DNA of 64,000 bases from Microcoleus sp. AS-A8 (lineage in GTDB: Bacteria; Cyanobacteriota; Cyanobacteriia; Cyanobacteriales; Coleofasciculaceae): assembly GCA_039962225.1 (NCBI GenBank), contig JAMPKV010000001.1:248001-312000 (forward strand), given 5' to 3'. The notes under the pieces were generated by a model. That model did no database searches. It saw only the letters and a program-made list of their open reading frames with translations, and was not told the DNA's origin. The translations under genes were made by a program, and so were the position numbers. Positions 16,711-25,388 of this stretch are shown piece by piece; within the stretch, counting starts at the first letter, position 1, and every line of letters starts with the position of its first letter.

Positions 16711-19227
16711 ATGCCCTCGAATTTAAGCAGGATTGACTCAGTAGCAGTGGCACAGGAATTTCACATCTCTGTGACTCCCTTAGGAGAAGACGAGTATTTG
16801 GTGCGAATTGAACGCGTCGCCCCAGGAGTCCCCTTGGCAGAAGAGCAAGTCCACTGGCCAGTGGAGCATTGGTTAACTCAGGCGCGTCAACTGATGAATG
16901 ACCCACTCTTGGGCTTGTTGCAGGGCGGTGGGGCGTTGACTGAAGATGTCTTTTTCTTGTCGGAATGGGATGAACCCGCCAATGCATCCACGCGAAATCT
17001 GGTTGAGCTAGGCCAGGAACTCTACAATGCTCTGTTTCAAGGTAGCTTGAGAGATAGCTGGATGATGGCGCAAGCGATCGCCCAAAATCAACGTCAGGTT
17101 TTGCGGCTGCGTCTAGGATTGAAAGGAACACGCTTACCTCGTTTGCCTTGGGAAGTGATGCACGCGGGCGATCGCCCCCTAGCCACTGGCATCGATGTCG
17201 CCTTTTCCCGGTACCAATTGAGTCCAGGACTGTGGAACCCGAACCAGAGGTTCCTCTGTTCACCGAATCAACCCCTGAAAATTCTCATGGTGATTTCGGG
17301 TCCGAGTGACCAGGACATGTTGGAACTGGCACAAGAAGCGAGTCACCTACAAGAAGAACTCCAAAGACGGACTCCCAATGGCCCTCCTGCAATTCAACTG
17401 ACGGTTCTGGAACAACCGGGACGGGAACAACTCACTCAAGCGCTGGAACAAGGTCAATATCAAGTTTTCCATTACGCGGGTCACAGTAATTTAGGTGACT
17501 CCGGCGGAGATGTTTACCTAGTCAGTAACAGAACCGGTCTCACAGAAACCCTGAACGGCGACGATTTAGCGGGATTGCTGGTCAATAATGGTGTCCAACT
17601 GGCAGTGTTTAACTCCTGTCGCGGTGCCTATACAGCCACATCCAAGGCTGTAGAGAATGGAAAAGAGCGGAATCTGGCAGAAGCGCTGGTGAAACGAGGG
17701 ATTCCTGGGGTTTTAGCCATGGCGGAGCGGATTCCGGATGAGGTGGCTCTGACCCTGACACGGCTGCTTTACCGCAATCTCAATCAAGGCTATCCCATTG
17801 ATCTGAGCCTGAGTCGAGCAAGGCAGGGATTGATTTCTGCTTACGGGTCAAACCAGTTGTATTGGGCACTCCCGGTTCTCTATCTCCATCCAGAGTTTGA
17901 TGGTTTCCTGTCGAATGACACCCAAGAGAAACGGGAAGAACTGTTTGTGATCTCCGAACTTCCTGACCCGCCCTTGGTGCCGAAAGCGGAGGATATCATC
18001 TTTACCCGCTCTGCCAGACCCCCCCTGCCCCCAGATGATGAGGATGAGCTAGACAGCTTTTTCCAGGATTTAAATGCTTCAGACGATCCAGACGCGGAAG
18101 ACCCGGCGGACTTTATTCGGGGTTTGCTCAATCAGATAGAGCCGTCGTCTCCGCCGAACAGTGAAGTGGCACGACCGAATATTGACACGGAACATGGGTC
18201 GAGAAATCGCTCAGAGGCGGCGAGTTGGGAATTATCGGCCCATGCCTCTGACTCCACACCGGCTTCACACAGGGAATCCATCAGCGCGTCTTCTGGGGCA
18301 ACTGGCACATCATCTCCTCAACCGGATACTCGTACCAGCACCACCCAAGTGGTTGAACACACACCCTCTAAGAATTTAAATCGCGGGTGGCAAAAGTTAC
18401 GTGCGATTCCAAGGGTGTGGCTCCTGATCGGGGCGATGGGAGCCTTAGCGATCGCCTTATTAGGCTTTTTGGCTCTCCAAAGCCGTAATCCCAAAATCGG
18501 GGATGTGACTCAGCAAAACCCCTCCATTCCCACTCTACCCACCACCGAGGGGACGAATAATGTAGCAAAACTTGACACCCCCAAAGTGACAGCGCTGGCG
18601 ATCGAACAATTCAGTCAGGGAAATATCGCGCCAGGACTTACGGCTGTAGAGGAATTACTGAATCGAGAAGCTTTGCCACCAGCGGAAGCGGCTTTGGGGG
18701 CTGTTCCCATAGCGAAACTCGATGACCCCGCGGTGTCTTTCTTAAGGGGACGTCTCGCATGGCAGTCGCTCAAAAAAGAACAAAACGGAACAGGGAGCAA
18801 AAACTACGATCTAAGCGATGCCCGAAAATATTGGGAGATGGCTCGCAAAGGTCAGCCCAAGTCTGTTCCTTACCTGAGCGCCCTAGGATTTGCCTACTAT
18901 ACGGAAGGCAATTATGGTCGCGCCAACAATGCCTGGTTTGAGGCGCTGCAAGTGATAACCGCCTCACAATCTGGGGGCAATGTGGCACCAGGCACTCCGA
19001 ACCGAGAAACCCTGAATATCTATGCTGGGTTGGCTTTGGGACTGCGGCAAGAGGCTCAAAAGCAGCCAGCGGCTCAACGGGCTAGTCTGTTGAGCAAATC
19101 CCTGAATATGCGCCAATATGTGATGAGTAATGACCCGGTGAATTTTCAACCCGATGCCCTGAGCAAAAATTGGCTGTGGACGGAAAAAGCGATTCAAGAT
19201 TGGCGATCGCTTTTAGCGGCAAAGTAG
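16711..19227 (+). CDS. CHAT-domain protease with TM segment and TPR-like tail
   Basis: 838 residues. The N-terminal half (about 1-400) is a CHAT caspase-like domain with catalytic H258 (FHYAGHS) and C303 (FNSCRG); LPWEVMHAGDRPLA near 145 is a typical CHAT N-terminal motif. Residues 410-560 are a disordered acidic/Ser-Pro linker. A single membrane segment lies at about 569-590 (VWLLIGAMGALAIALLGFLAL). The C-terminal 240 residues hold two or three TPR-like helical pairs (FLRGRLAWQSL, YLSALGFAYYTEGNYGRA). Topology predicts a cytoplasmic protease and a periplasmic or lumenal helical domain, the reverse arrangement of the exported TPR-CHAT neighbour. It follows that gene on the same strand after 466 bases. 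Confidence 0.9.
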   Translation: MPSNLSRIDSVAVAQEFHISVTPLGEDEYLVRIERVAPGVPLAEEQVHWPVEHWLTQARQLMNDPLLGLLQGGGALTEDVFFLSEWDEPANASTRNLVELGQELYNALFQGSLRDSWMMAQAIAQNQRQVLRLRLGLKGTRLPRLPWEVMHAGDRPLATGIDVAFSRYQLSPGLWNPNQRFLCSPNQPLKILMVISGPSDQDMLELAQEASHLQEELQRRTPNGPPAIQLTVLEQPGREQLTQALEQGQYQVFHYAGHSNLGDSGGDVYLVSNRTGLTETLNGDDLAGLLVNNGVQLAVFNSCRGAYTATSKAVENGKERNLAEALVKRGIPGVLAMAERIPDEVALTLTRLLYRNLNQGYPIDLSLSRARQGLISAYGSNQLYWALPVLYLHPEFDGFLSNDTQEKREELFVISELPDPPLVPKAEDIIFTRSARPPLPPDDEDELDSFFQDLNASDDPDAEDPADFIRGLLNQIEPSSPPNSEVARPNIDTEHGSRNRSEAASWELSAHASDSTPASHRESISASSGATGTSSPQPDTRTSTTQVVEHTPSKNLNRGWQKLRAIPRVWLLIGAMGALAIALLGFLALQSRNPKIGDVTQQNPSIPTLPTTEGTNNVAKLDTPKVTALAIEQFSQGNIAPGLTAVEELLNREALPPAEAALGAVPIAKLDDPAVSFLRGRLAWQSLKKEQNGTGSKNYDLSDARKYWEMARKGQPKSVPYLSALGFAYYTEGNYGRANNAWFEALQVITASQSGGNVAPGTPNRETLNIYAGLALGLRQEAQKQPAAQRASLLSKSLNMRQYVMSNDPVNFQPDALSKNWLWTEKAIQDWRSLLAAK

Positions 19228-19302
19228 CCATGACTTCAAGAGTTGAGCGTCACAAGGCATTAGCTTATCAACGGCTAAGGCCGATTCCGGCTACTGACTG
19301 AA

Positions 19303-20022
19303 CTATTTATCACGCATCAGCGAAGAAAGAGTGTATCGCTTGCGTAAATCCATCATCTCAGCCAGACTCTCCTTGCCCCCATCGAGAGGATGGCTCTGTT
19401 CGGGTGGCAATACGGTGATCTGAGCCAGAGAACGAGCATTGGTGACGATTGACTTGTTCACAACCTGGGAGTTGGGTTTTGAACTCACTGGCTGTGGCGG
19501 CTTAGGAACGGAACGACTCTTTGGGGGTGGATTCCGCCGTCTTTTGCGGATTGTTCCCACGGGTTTTAACCGTCTTGAATTTTGATAACTCTCAGCAGAG
19601 TATTTCAGGAGTTGAGTCAGCAACAAAGACCCGCCTGCACATCCCAGGGCAATTGCACCCAACAGCGACAGGGGTAAATCTTGTTTAGGCGTGGATTCCT
19701 CAACACTCGTAAAAGGGACTGGTTCTGGTGTCGAGTCTTTTTGCGTCGTTACAGGAGTGGGTTCTGGGGTCGAGGGTTTCCAGATCTTGAAATTACGAGG
19801 TTTTGCCGTAACCTTCTCAAACGTCGTGTGAGGAGGTAATGGTCGAGACCCCCCTTCCTCCATTGGCCCTGGGTTAAACAGACCTAACGTTGCCAGTCCG
19901 GCTAGAAAGACGAGCACTACCCACAGTCCACCGCAAAAGGCAAACGGATGTTTGTAGAGCAACTGCTTGAACGCCTGTAAACGGTGTTGCAGTTCAGACG
20001 GATTACTAGATATGTTGAGCAT
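19303..20022 (-). CDS. Two-TM cyanobacterial hypothetical protein
   Basis: 239 residues. Hydrophobic segments lie at about 27-50 (FAFCGGLWVVLVFLAGLATLGLF) and 117-138 (LSLLGAIALGCAGGSLLLTQLL), with a proline/threonine-rich loop between them (EPTPVTTQK, EPVPFTS). The C-terminal 100 residues are very basic and proline-rich (KRRRNPPPKSRSVPKPPQP). No known domain is seen. AAGGG six bases before ATG 20022 supports the start. It points convergently at the CHAT gene on its left, with 75 bases between stop codons. Confidence 0.65.
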   Translation of the reverse strand: MLNISSNPSELQHRLQAFKQLLYKHPFAFCGGLWVVLVFLAGLATLGLFNPGPMEEGGSRPLPPHTTFEKVTAKPRNFKIWKPSTPEPTPVTTQKDSTPEPVPFTSVEESTPKQDLPLSLLGAIALGCAGGSLLLTQLLKYSAESYQNSRRLKPVGTIRKRRRNPPPKSRSVPKPPQPVSSKPNSQVVNKSIVTNARSLAQITVLPPEQSHPLDGGKESLAEMMDLRKRYTLSSLMRDK

Positions 20023-20406
20023 CGACGCCCTTAACGGTCAGGATAATCTTGAGACATGGGTGAAGCGAAGCTAACGCTAAAGCGTAGTGTTCGCATTGTT
20101 ACAAGGTATAAGTCACCATGCTGTCGGAATTTTAGCATGGCTTTCCTGTTTAGCCACTTGTTCATTTTTCAACGCGATGGGATTTCAGTGCCAAAAGCGA
20201 TGACGCTTGTTTTGACAACGACTTCCTAAAACAGCCAGTTTACCATCGTTACGGCTGATAGACCCAAGGCTGAATTCCTTAGGTAAATTTTACCCAGCGA
20301 TTTGAAACTAACCCCATTTTAAAATGCAAAATCTAAAATTCTTTGATCGCTAACAAATGCGCTAGAGTGGCGACAAGAGACAGTTATTGGTAGGGGACTC
20401 AAGAGA
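20023..20406. other. Divergent intergenic region with small palindromes
   Basis: Between the two-TM gene and speA, so it should hold two outward promoters. It contains a nested palindrome GCGAA (20065-20069), ACGCT-aa-AGCGT (20074-20085), TTCGC (20090-20094), of the small dispersed repeat type common in cyanobacteria. No gene is seen. Confidence 0.45.
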
Positions 20407-22497
20407 ATGGGGGTAAAGTTGACGCCCAAAGCAGGCAACACACTAGAAGAGAGCGCCAACGAGGAGCAAACGCAGCTCAAAATTAAAGCCACTGCTGGTG
20501 TTGAACCCAATCCGTCCCATCAGTTATCTCCTACGAAATCCTGGGCAATCGAGGATAGTGAGAAGCTTTATCGCATTCAGGGATGGGGAGAGCCCTACTT
20601 TTCAATTAACGCGGCGGGTCATGTTACGGTTTCCCCCAAAGGCGATCGCGGCGGTTCTCTGGATTTATTTGAACTCGTGGAGTCCCTGCGACAACGAAAT
20701 CTGGGGTTACCCCTGTTAATTCGCTTTTCGGATATCTTGGAAGACCGGATCGAGCGGTTGAATGCTTGTTTCGCCAAAGCGATCGCTCGTTACAAGTACC
20801 CCGGCACCTACCAAGGCGTCTTTCCCGTCAAATGTAACCAGCAACGGCATCTGGTTGAAGATTTGGTGCGATTTGGTCAACCGTATCAATTCGGTCTAGA
20901 AGCGGGTTCTAAACCGGAACTGATGATTGCCCTAGCAACCTTGAAGACGCCTAATTCCTTGCTGATTTGTAATGGTTACAAAGACCAGGAATATATAGAA
21001 ACCGCTCTATTAGCGATACGTATTGGCCACAAACCCGTGATTGTTCTTGAACAACTCGAAGAAGTGCCGTTGGTGATCGAGGCAGCACGGCGGTTAGGAA
21101 TCGAACCCATCCTGGGAGTTCGAGCCAAACTCACGACAAAAGGCACGGGACGTTGGGGAGAATCCACTGGCGATCGCGCTAAATTTGGGCTGACACTTCC
21201 TGAAATCTTGAGTTGTGTTGAACAACTTCGTGCAGCAGGGATACTCCATTCATTGCAATTGCTGCATTTCCATATTGGCTCTCAAATCTCTGCCATTGGT
21301 GTGATTAAAGATGCCATCCGAGAAGCTAGTCAGATTTACGTTGAACTGAGCGCCTTGGGTGCTAATATGCACTACCTTGATGTCGGCGGCGGTTTAGCGA
21401 TCGACTACGACGGTTCCAAAACCAATTTCTATGCCTCGAAAAACTACAACATGCAAAATTATGCCAATGACATTGTGGCCGAGGTCAAGGAAGCATGTGA
21501 GGCACGTCAGTTAGCTGTACCCGTTTTAGTGAGTGAGAGTGGTCGAGCGATCGCCTCCCATCAATCGGTTCTCGTCTTCGATGTTCTGGGCACGAGCGAT
21601 GTTCCATCCGAAACACCTGTGCCGTTGCAGGAAAAAGAACATCTGATTATTCGCAACCTGTGGGAAACCTACAGTAACATCAACGTCGAGAATTACCAGG
21701 AAGCCTATCACGACGCCCTTCAGTTTCTAGAAGAAGCGAAAAGCTTGTTTAGTCTGGGTTATCTCACCCTCACCCAGCGGGCTAGAGCAGAGCAACTCTA
21801 CTGGGTATGCTGCCATAAGATTCTGGAAATTGCCAGGACTCAGGATTATGTTCCGGATGACTTGGAAGACTTGGAAAAAACGATGGCGTCGATTTACTAC
21901 GTCAACCTCTCCGTCTTTCAATCCGTACCCGATTCCTGGGCGATTGACCAACTGTTCCCGATTCTGCCCATCCATCGACTCAATGAAGAACCGACGCGCC
22001 GAGGGATTTTAGCGGATCTCACTTGTGACAGTGATGGCAAAATTGCCAAATTTATTGACCTGCGGGATGTCAAATCGGTGTTGGAATTACACCCTCTTAG
22101 AGAAGTAGGGGAGAGGGATTCATCTCCCATCCCAAATTCCCCCAATCCCCATTCCCCAATCGCCAATCGCCAATCCAAAGAACCTTACTACTTGGGTTTA
22201 TTTCTAGCCGGTGCCTACCAAGAGATTATGGGCAACCTACATAATCTTTTTGGTGACACCAACGCCGTCCACATCCACTTAACCCCTAGGGGGTACGAAA
22301 TAGAACATGTGGTGAAAGGCGACACCATGAAAGAGGTTTTGGGTTACGTGCAGTACGATGCCGAAGACTTGGTAGAAAGTATCCGCCGTAGCACCGAGCA
22401 AGCCCTGCAAGAGAACCGGATTACCCTGGAAGAATCTCAACTGTTGCTACAAAACTATGAGAAGAGTCTGAGCCGATACACTTATTTGAATTGTTAA
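20407..22497 (+). CDS. speA: Biosynthetic arginine decarboxylase
   Basis: PLP enzyme converting arginine to agmatine, the first step of putrescine/spermidine synthesis; 696 residues. The fold III decarboxylase barrel is clear: PLP lysine K142 (FPVKCNQQRHLV), LLHFHIGSQ and YLDVGGGLAIDYDG for PLP-phosphate binding, and SESGRAIASHQSVL. IEDSEKLYRIQGWGEPYFSIN near residue 48 is typical of SpeA. An odd insert of about 27 residues (roughly 563-590, LREVGERDSSPIPNSPNPHSP...) is encoded by repetitive DNA at 22090-22176 and is absent from the family as I know it; it probably came from a repeat entering in frame. The stop lies six bases from the stop of the convergent caspase gene. Confidence 0.95.
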   Translation: MGVKLTPKAGNTLEESANEEQTQLKIKATAGVEPNPSHQLSPTKSWAIEDSEKLYRIQGWGEPYFSINAAGHVTVSPKGDRGGSLDLFELVESLRQRNLGLPLLIRFSDILEDRIERLNACFAKAIARYKYPGTYQGVFPVKCNQQRHLVEDLVRFGQPYQFGLEAGSKPELMIALATLKTPNSLLICNGYKDQEYIETALLAIRIGHKPVIVLEQLEEVPLVIEAARRLGIEPILGVRAKLTTKGTGRWGESTGDRAKFGLTLPEILSCVEQLRAAGILHSLQLLHFHIGSQISAIGVIKDAIREASQIYVELSALGANMHYLDVGGGLAIDYDGSKTNFYASKNYNMQNYANDIVAEVKEACEARQLAVPVLVSESGRAIASHQSVLVFDVLGTSDVPSETPVPLQEKEHLIIRNLWETYSNINVENYQEAYHDALQFLEEAKSLFSLGYLTLTQRARAEQLYWVCCHKILEIARTQDYVPDDLEDLEKTMASIYYVNLSVFQSVPDSWAIDQLFPILPIHRLNEEPTRRGILADLTCDSDGKIAKFIDLRDVKSVLELHPLREVGERDSSPIPNSPNPHSPIANRQSKEPYYLGLFLAGAYQEIMGNLHNLFGDTNAVHIHLTPRGYEIEHVVKGDTMKEVLGYVQYDAEDLVESIRRSTEQALQENRITLEESQLLLQNYEKSLSRYTYLNC
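22090..22176. repeat. Low-complexity repeat inserted in frame in speA
   Basis: CCCTCTTAGAGAAG...GGGGAGAGGG followed by runs of CCCCAATCCCCATTCCCCAA and CGCCAATCGCCAATC. The composition is like intergenic low-complexity DNA of this genome, not like the surrounding gene, and it adds about 27 residues without breaking the frame. Confidence 0.5.
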
Positions 22498-22503
22498 CTC
22501 ACT

Positions 22504-24732
22504 TCAAATCACCTCAAAAGTAATCGACATTGCCGCCATCTGGCTGGTATCCACACCCTTAACGCCTTGACTTGGCTCTCCCAAGTTGGAGCTTCGACTG
22601 CTACGAGTTCCCGTGTCAAGGTCATCGAGAAAATTGCCAATCACCTCCGTGGGTTCATTGGGAGTCAATGGCCCTCTGGTGCTTCTATCCCGTGTGGCAA
22701 CTTCCCGTAAGCCTTGAAGCGCCTTGCTCATGGGGGTAGCACTGGCGATAATTAACACTTCTGCGACTCCTTTCGGTTCTTGAGCCACCAGGGCAAAATT
22801 ATCACCCTTGCTGGGGTCAGGAATCTGTACCGTCTGCCCCGCTTTGACTCGCATCACATCGTCGGTTGCACTCCATTGGTTGGGGAAGATTACCGAGATC
22901 TCACCCGTTGGATCGATCACGAGGATGCTGATATAGAGTTCGCGAGATTCCTTGTTGTCAATGCGAAACTGCACCCGTGTTCCTAGGGGTAACTTGCTGG
23001 CATCAGCAGGCAGGGGTTGAGTGGGTCGATTGGGGAAAGACTCTTGACCCACAGCCCCTCGAACGGTGAAAGCGGTAGCGAGAACTTGCTTTTGATCTTC
23101 TCGATTCATCGCTGCCGTTACGTTCAGGCGGGATGAATCGGAATTGAGAGTGAGTTTTACAAGATGGGCGGCTAGCAAGGATTTAAGCTTGGCTTGGAGG
23201 CGATTAGTGGCAGCGCTGATGGATTCACCCGCCGTACCGAAGGAGTCAGGAATTAACTCTAGTCCGGGAGTGAATAAGCCAACACTGCCAACTGGAGGCA
23301 GTTTTGTGACTCTCTGTTGTTGCAACTGTCGGGAATAAGCATCGGTCATGCGCCCGAAGATGTAATGCACTTCCTTTTGTTGCAGGGGTATGGCTTCAAT
23401 ACGCCGAATGGATTGCAGAGCTTGTTTGGCGGCTGTGGCGTCGTTGCCCAGGGAGGGGTCAAGGCCAATGCACAAGCTGACATTGTTGGCAACCCCTCGC
23501 ACTTGTTCCTGCAAAAACGCTCCCGGTTGAGCTTTGCCCAACAGTTTGCCCTGGCCCATTAATGTTTGTGCTTGGCGTGATTCCAAAATGACTTGTCCTT
23601 GGGGGTTGCCTTGGGGATCGATAATGGAGAAAATTGCTCCTTGATCAAAGGCTTGCAGACTTTTGGGGTTAAGGCCGCCCAACCACACTTGAGCGCGATC
23701 GCCTTCTACCCCCACAATCACGGCTTCTGCCGGTGGCGTCTGTTGCTCAACAAAGTACATGTTGCGCTGCTTATAGTCGCTGTTCAGCTTGACTTCGACT
23801 AAGGGTTCTTGCTCTGTAAATGACGTTTTTTTAGTACTCCGAGCCACATTCGCCACTATGCCACCGAGTGCCTCATTCCTGGTTTGCTGCCACAGATATT
23901 GGGTCATGACATAGGTAAAGGCACCGGCATAAATATCGTGGAAGGCTGCATCGGCGGCCAGTTGGTCGGGTTTGGTCGAGGCAATCACCACGCCTTTCGC
24001 CACCCCTTGGCGGCGGAGTCGCTTAAAGTCCTCTGGTGAAAGATTCACCATAGACAGCAACCGCTGCTGATATTCTCGTTCAGTATTGGCGATTTGAAGT
24101 TGATCGCCGCCTCTGAGCGATCGCACTTGGAGATTTCCTCTCGTGCCGCCCCCGGAGTGGCAGCTATCGAGGACGACGGTGACATTTTCTGTTTTCAGGG
24201 CGTACATCAACAGAAACAAGGTATGCCCCATGATATCTTCCACAACATCTCCTGACCCACGAGTGCCCGTGGCGGCGGCACTATCGACAGGCACAAAGGT
24301 ACTGTTGAGACAATTGGACGCATCACAATCCGGGTCACGCACTTGGGAACCATGTCCGGAGAAGTGATACACCACCACATCCCCAGGTTGGGCTTGCTTA
24401 ATCAGGTGTTCCTCAAAGGCTGTGAGGATGCCTTGACGCGTGGCCTGTTTATCCGTCAGGGTGAGAATGTTTTTGGGATTAAAACCAAAGCGGTTGATCA
24501 GGAGTTGTCGCTGCATATCGACATCGGTGATACATCCCCGCAAAGCACTATATTCACCAGTTTCGGGATATTCATTAATCCCCACGAGCAAAGCCAGTTT
24601 ACGCGGTGTCCCTTGAGCCAGAACACGACCGTAGCGATCGCCTGCTCTTTGAAGATCCAGTTGGCTGAAACCTAGAGTCGCAAGCAGCGAAGCCGTAGAT
24701 TGCAAAAAGTGACGACGTTTGATGCGAGGCAT
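22504..24732 (-). CDS. Tat-exported caspase-like (C14) protein with DUF4384
   Basis: Orthocaspase-type cysteine protease of 742 residues. The N-terminus (PRIKRRHFLQSTASLLATLGFSQ) is a twin-arginine signal. The p20-like caspase domain (about 43-260) begins KLALLVGINEY and has the dyad H127 (YHFSGHGSQ) and C191 (VLDSCHSGGG), so it should cut after basic residues as orthocaspases do. After a long middle region (330-580), a DUF4384 domain follows at about 590-690 (LPLGTRVQFRIDNKESRELYISILVIDPTG). The combination of Tat export, caspase and DUF4384 recurs in cyanobacteria; the role is unsettled (stress response, cell death or envelope proteolysis). It is convergent with speA and the third clan-CD protease within 13 kb. 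Confidence 0.92.
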   Translation of the reverse strand: MPRIKRRHFLQSTASLLATLGFSQLDLQRAGDRYGRVLAQGTPRKLALLVGINEYPETGEYSALRGCITDVDMQRQLLINRFGFNPKNILTLTDKQATRQGILTAFEEHLIKQAQPGDVVVYHFSGHGSQVRDPDCDASNCLNSTFVPVDSAAATGTRGSGDVVEDIMGHTLFLLMYALKTENVTVVLDSCHSGGGTRGNLQVRSLRGGDQLQIANTEREYQQRLLSMVNLSPEDFKRLRRQGVAKGVVIASTKPDQLAADAAFHDIYAGAFTYVMTQYLWQQTRNEALGGIVANVARSTKKTSFTEQEPLVEVKLNSDYKQRNMYFVEQQTPPAEAVIVGVEGDRAQVWLGGLNPKSLQAFDQGAIFSIIDPQGNPQGQVILESRQAQTLMGQGKLLGKAQPGAFLQEQVRGVANNVSLCIGLDPSLGNDATAAKQALQSIRRIEAIPLQQKEVHYIFGRMTDAYSRQLQQQRVTKLPPVGSVGLFTPGLELIPDSFGTAGESISAATNRLQAKLKSLLAAHLVKLTLNSDSSRLNVTAAMNREDQKQVLATAFTVRGAVGQESFPNRPTQPLPADASKLPLGTRVQFRIDNKESRELYISILVIDPTGEISVIFPNQWSATDDVMRVKAGQTVQIPDPSKGDNFALVAQEPKGVAEVLIIASATPMSKALQGLREVATRDRSTRGPLTPNEPTEVIGNFLDDLDTGTRSSRSSNLGEPSQGVKGVDTSQMAAMSITFEVI

Positions 24733-25330
24733 ATGTTAACCGCTTTAAAACAGAGAACCAGAATCAGAACACACAAGCCAATGCTTTGAGCAGGCATCGC
24801 TATGGCACAAACAGTATGAGTCCACACGATGTTAACCCCTAGACAGATTTTATCGTTTCAAACAATCAGTCTCCAGTGGTATTGTGACAGCACCCTTGAT
24901 TCAAGCCGTCTGTTCAAGAAAGTTGTTCGATTATTGCTAGACGTTAATGATGCTAAATTTTCGTAAATTATCGGTTCCCTTCCGAAAATTCAATGGTAAT
25001 TTTTAAATAGGCACAACGAAGTCAAAGAACCTTCGTATTAAACCTAGGATTCGAGCCTGTGCCGAGCCTGCTCCAATCCAGCGCTGCTCCTCAAGAGAAG
25101 ACACCTAAAAAAATCTGGTCGTGTCCGCCGCGCTTTGAATTTCTCATTGATTGTGCTAACGGGCTGGACATTTCGCCAAGGTTTAGGTCTTTTGTAACAG
25201 AATTTAGGTGTCAAGCCAACTTAGGGTAGTGGCGTTATTGAGTCCACCACTAGTTGATGCAAATCTATTGTCTTTCTTTCCTGTTTTATCGTTAATTAAC
25301 TCGATTCTGACTGGTAATTCTTACTGTATC
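24733..25330. other. Intergenic between two leftward genes
   Basis: About 600 bases with no open frame worth calling. The left part should carry the promoter of the caspase gene. The rightward terminator at its end (25331) hints at a plus-strand non-coding transcript inside this stretch; I cannot identify it. Confidence 0.45.
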
Positions 25331-25364
25331 AACCCGCCCCTAGTAGGCGGGTTCGGTGTTTTTT
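25331..25364 (+). terminator. Rightward terminator with no upstream gene
   Basis: AACCCGCC (25331-25338), loop CCTAGTA, GGCGGGTT (25346-25353), followed by CGGTGTTTTTT. The genes on both sides are on the minus strand, so a plus-strand T-run here has no annotated gene to stop. It resembles the AACCCGCC hairpin at 11680. Confidence 0.65.
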
Positions 25365-25388
25365 AGGGCCTGAGCAATTTGGCTCATT

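Noticed and set aside
9603..24732. CRISPR-linked TPR-CHAT (Craspase-like) or gasdermin system
   Set aside because: No CRISPR array, Cas gene or gasdermin-like protein is visible in the window; the TPR-CHAT is exported and not next to a Cas effector.
24733..25388. Yfr1 small RNA or a tRNA in the gap
   Set aside because: The Yfr1 core ACTCCTCAC and tRNA T-arm patterns were looked for and not found.
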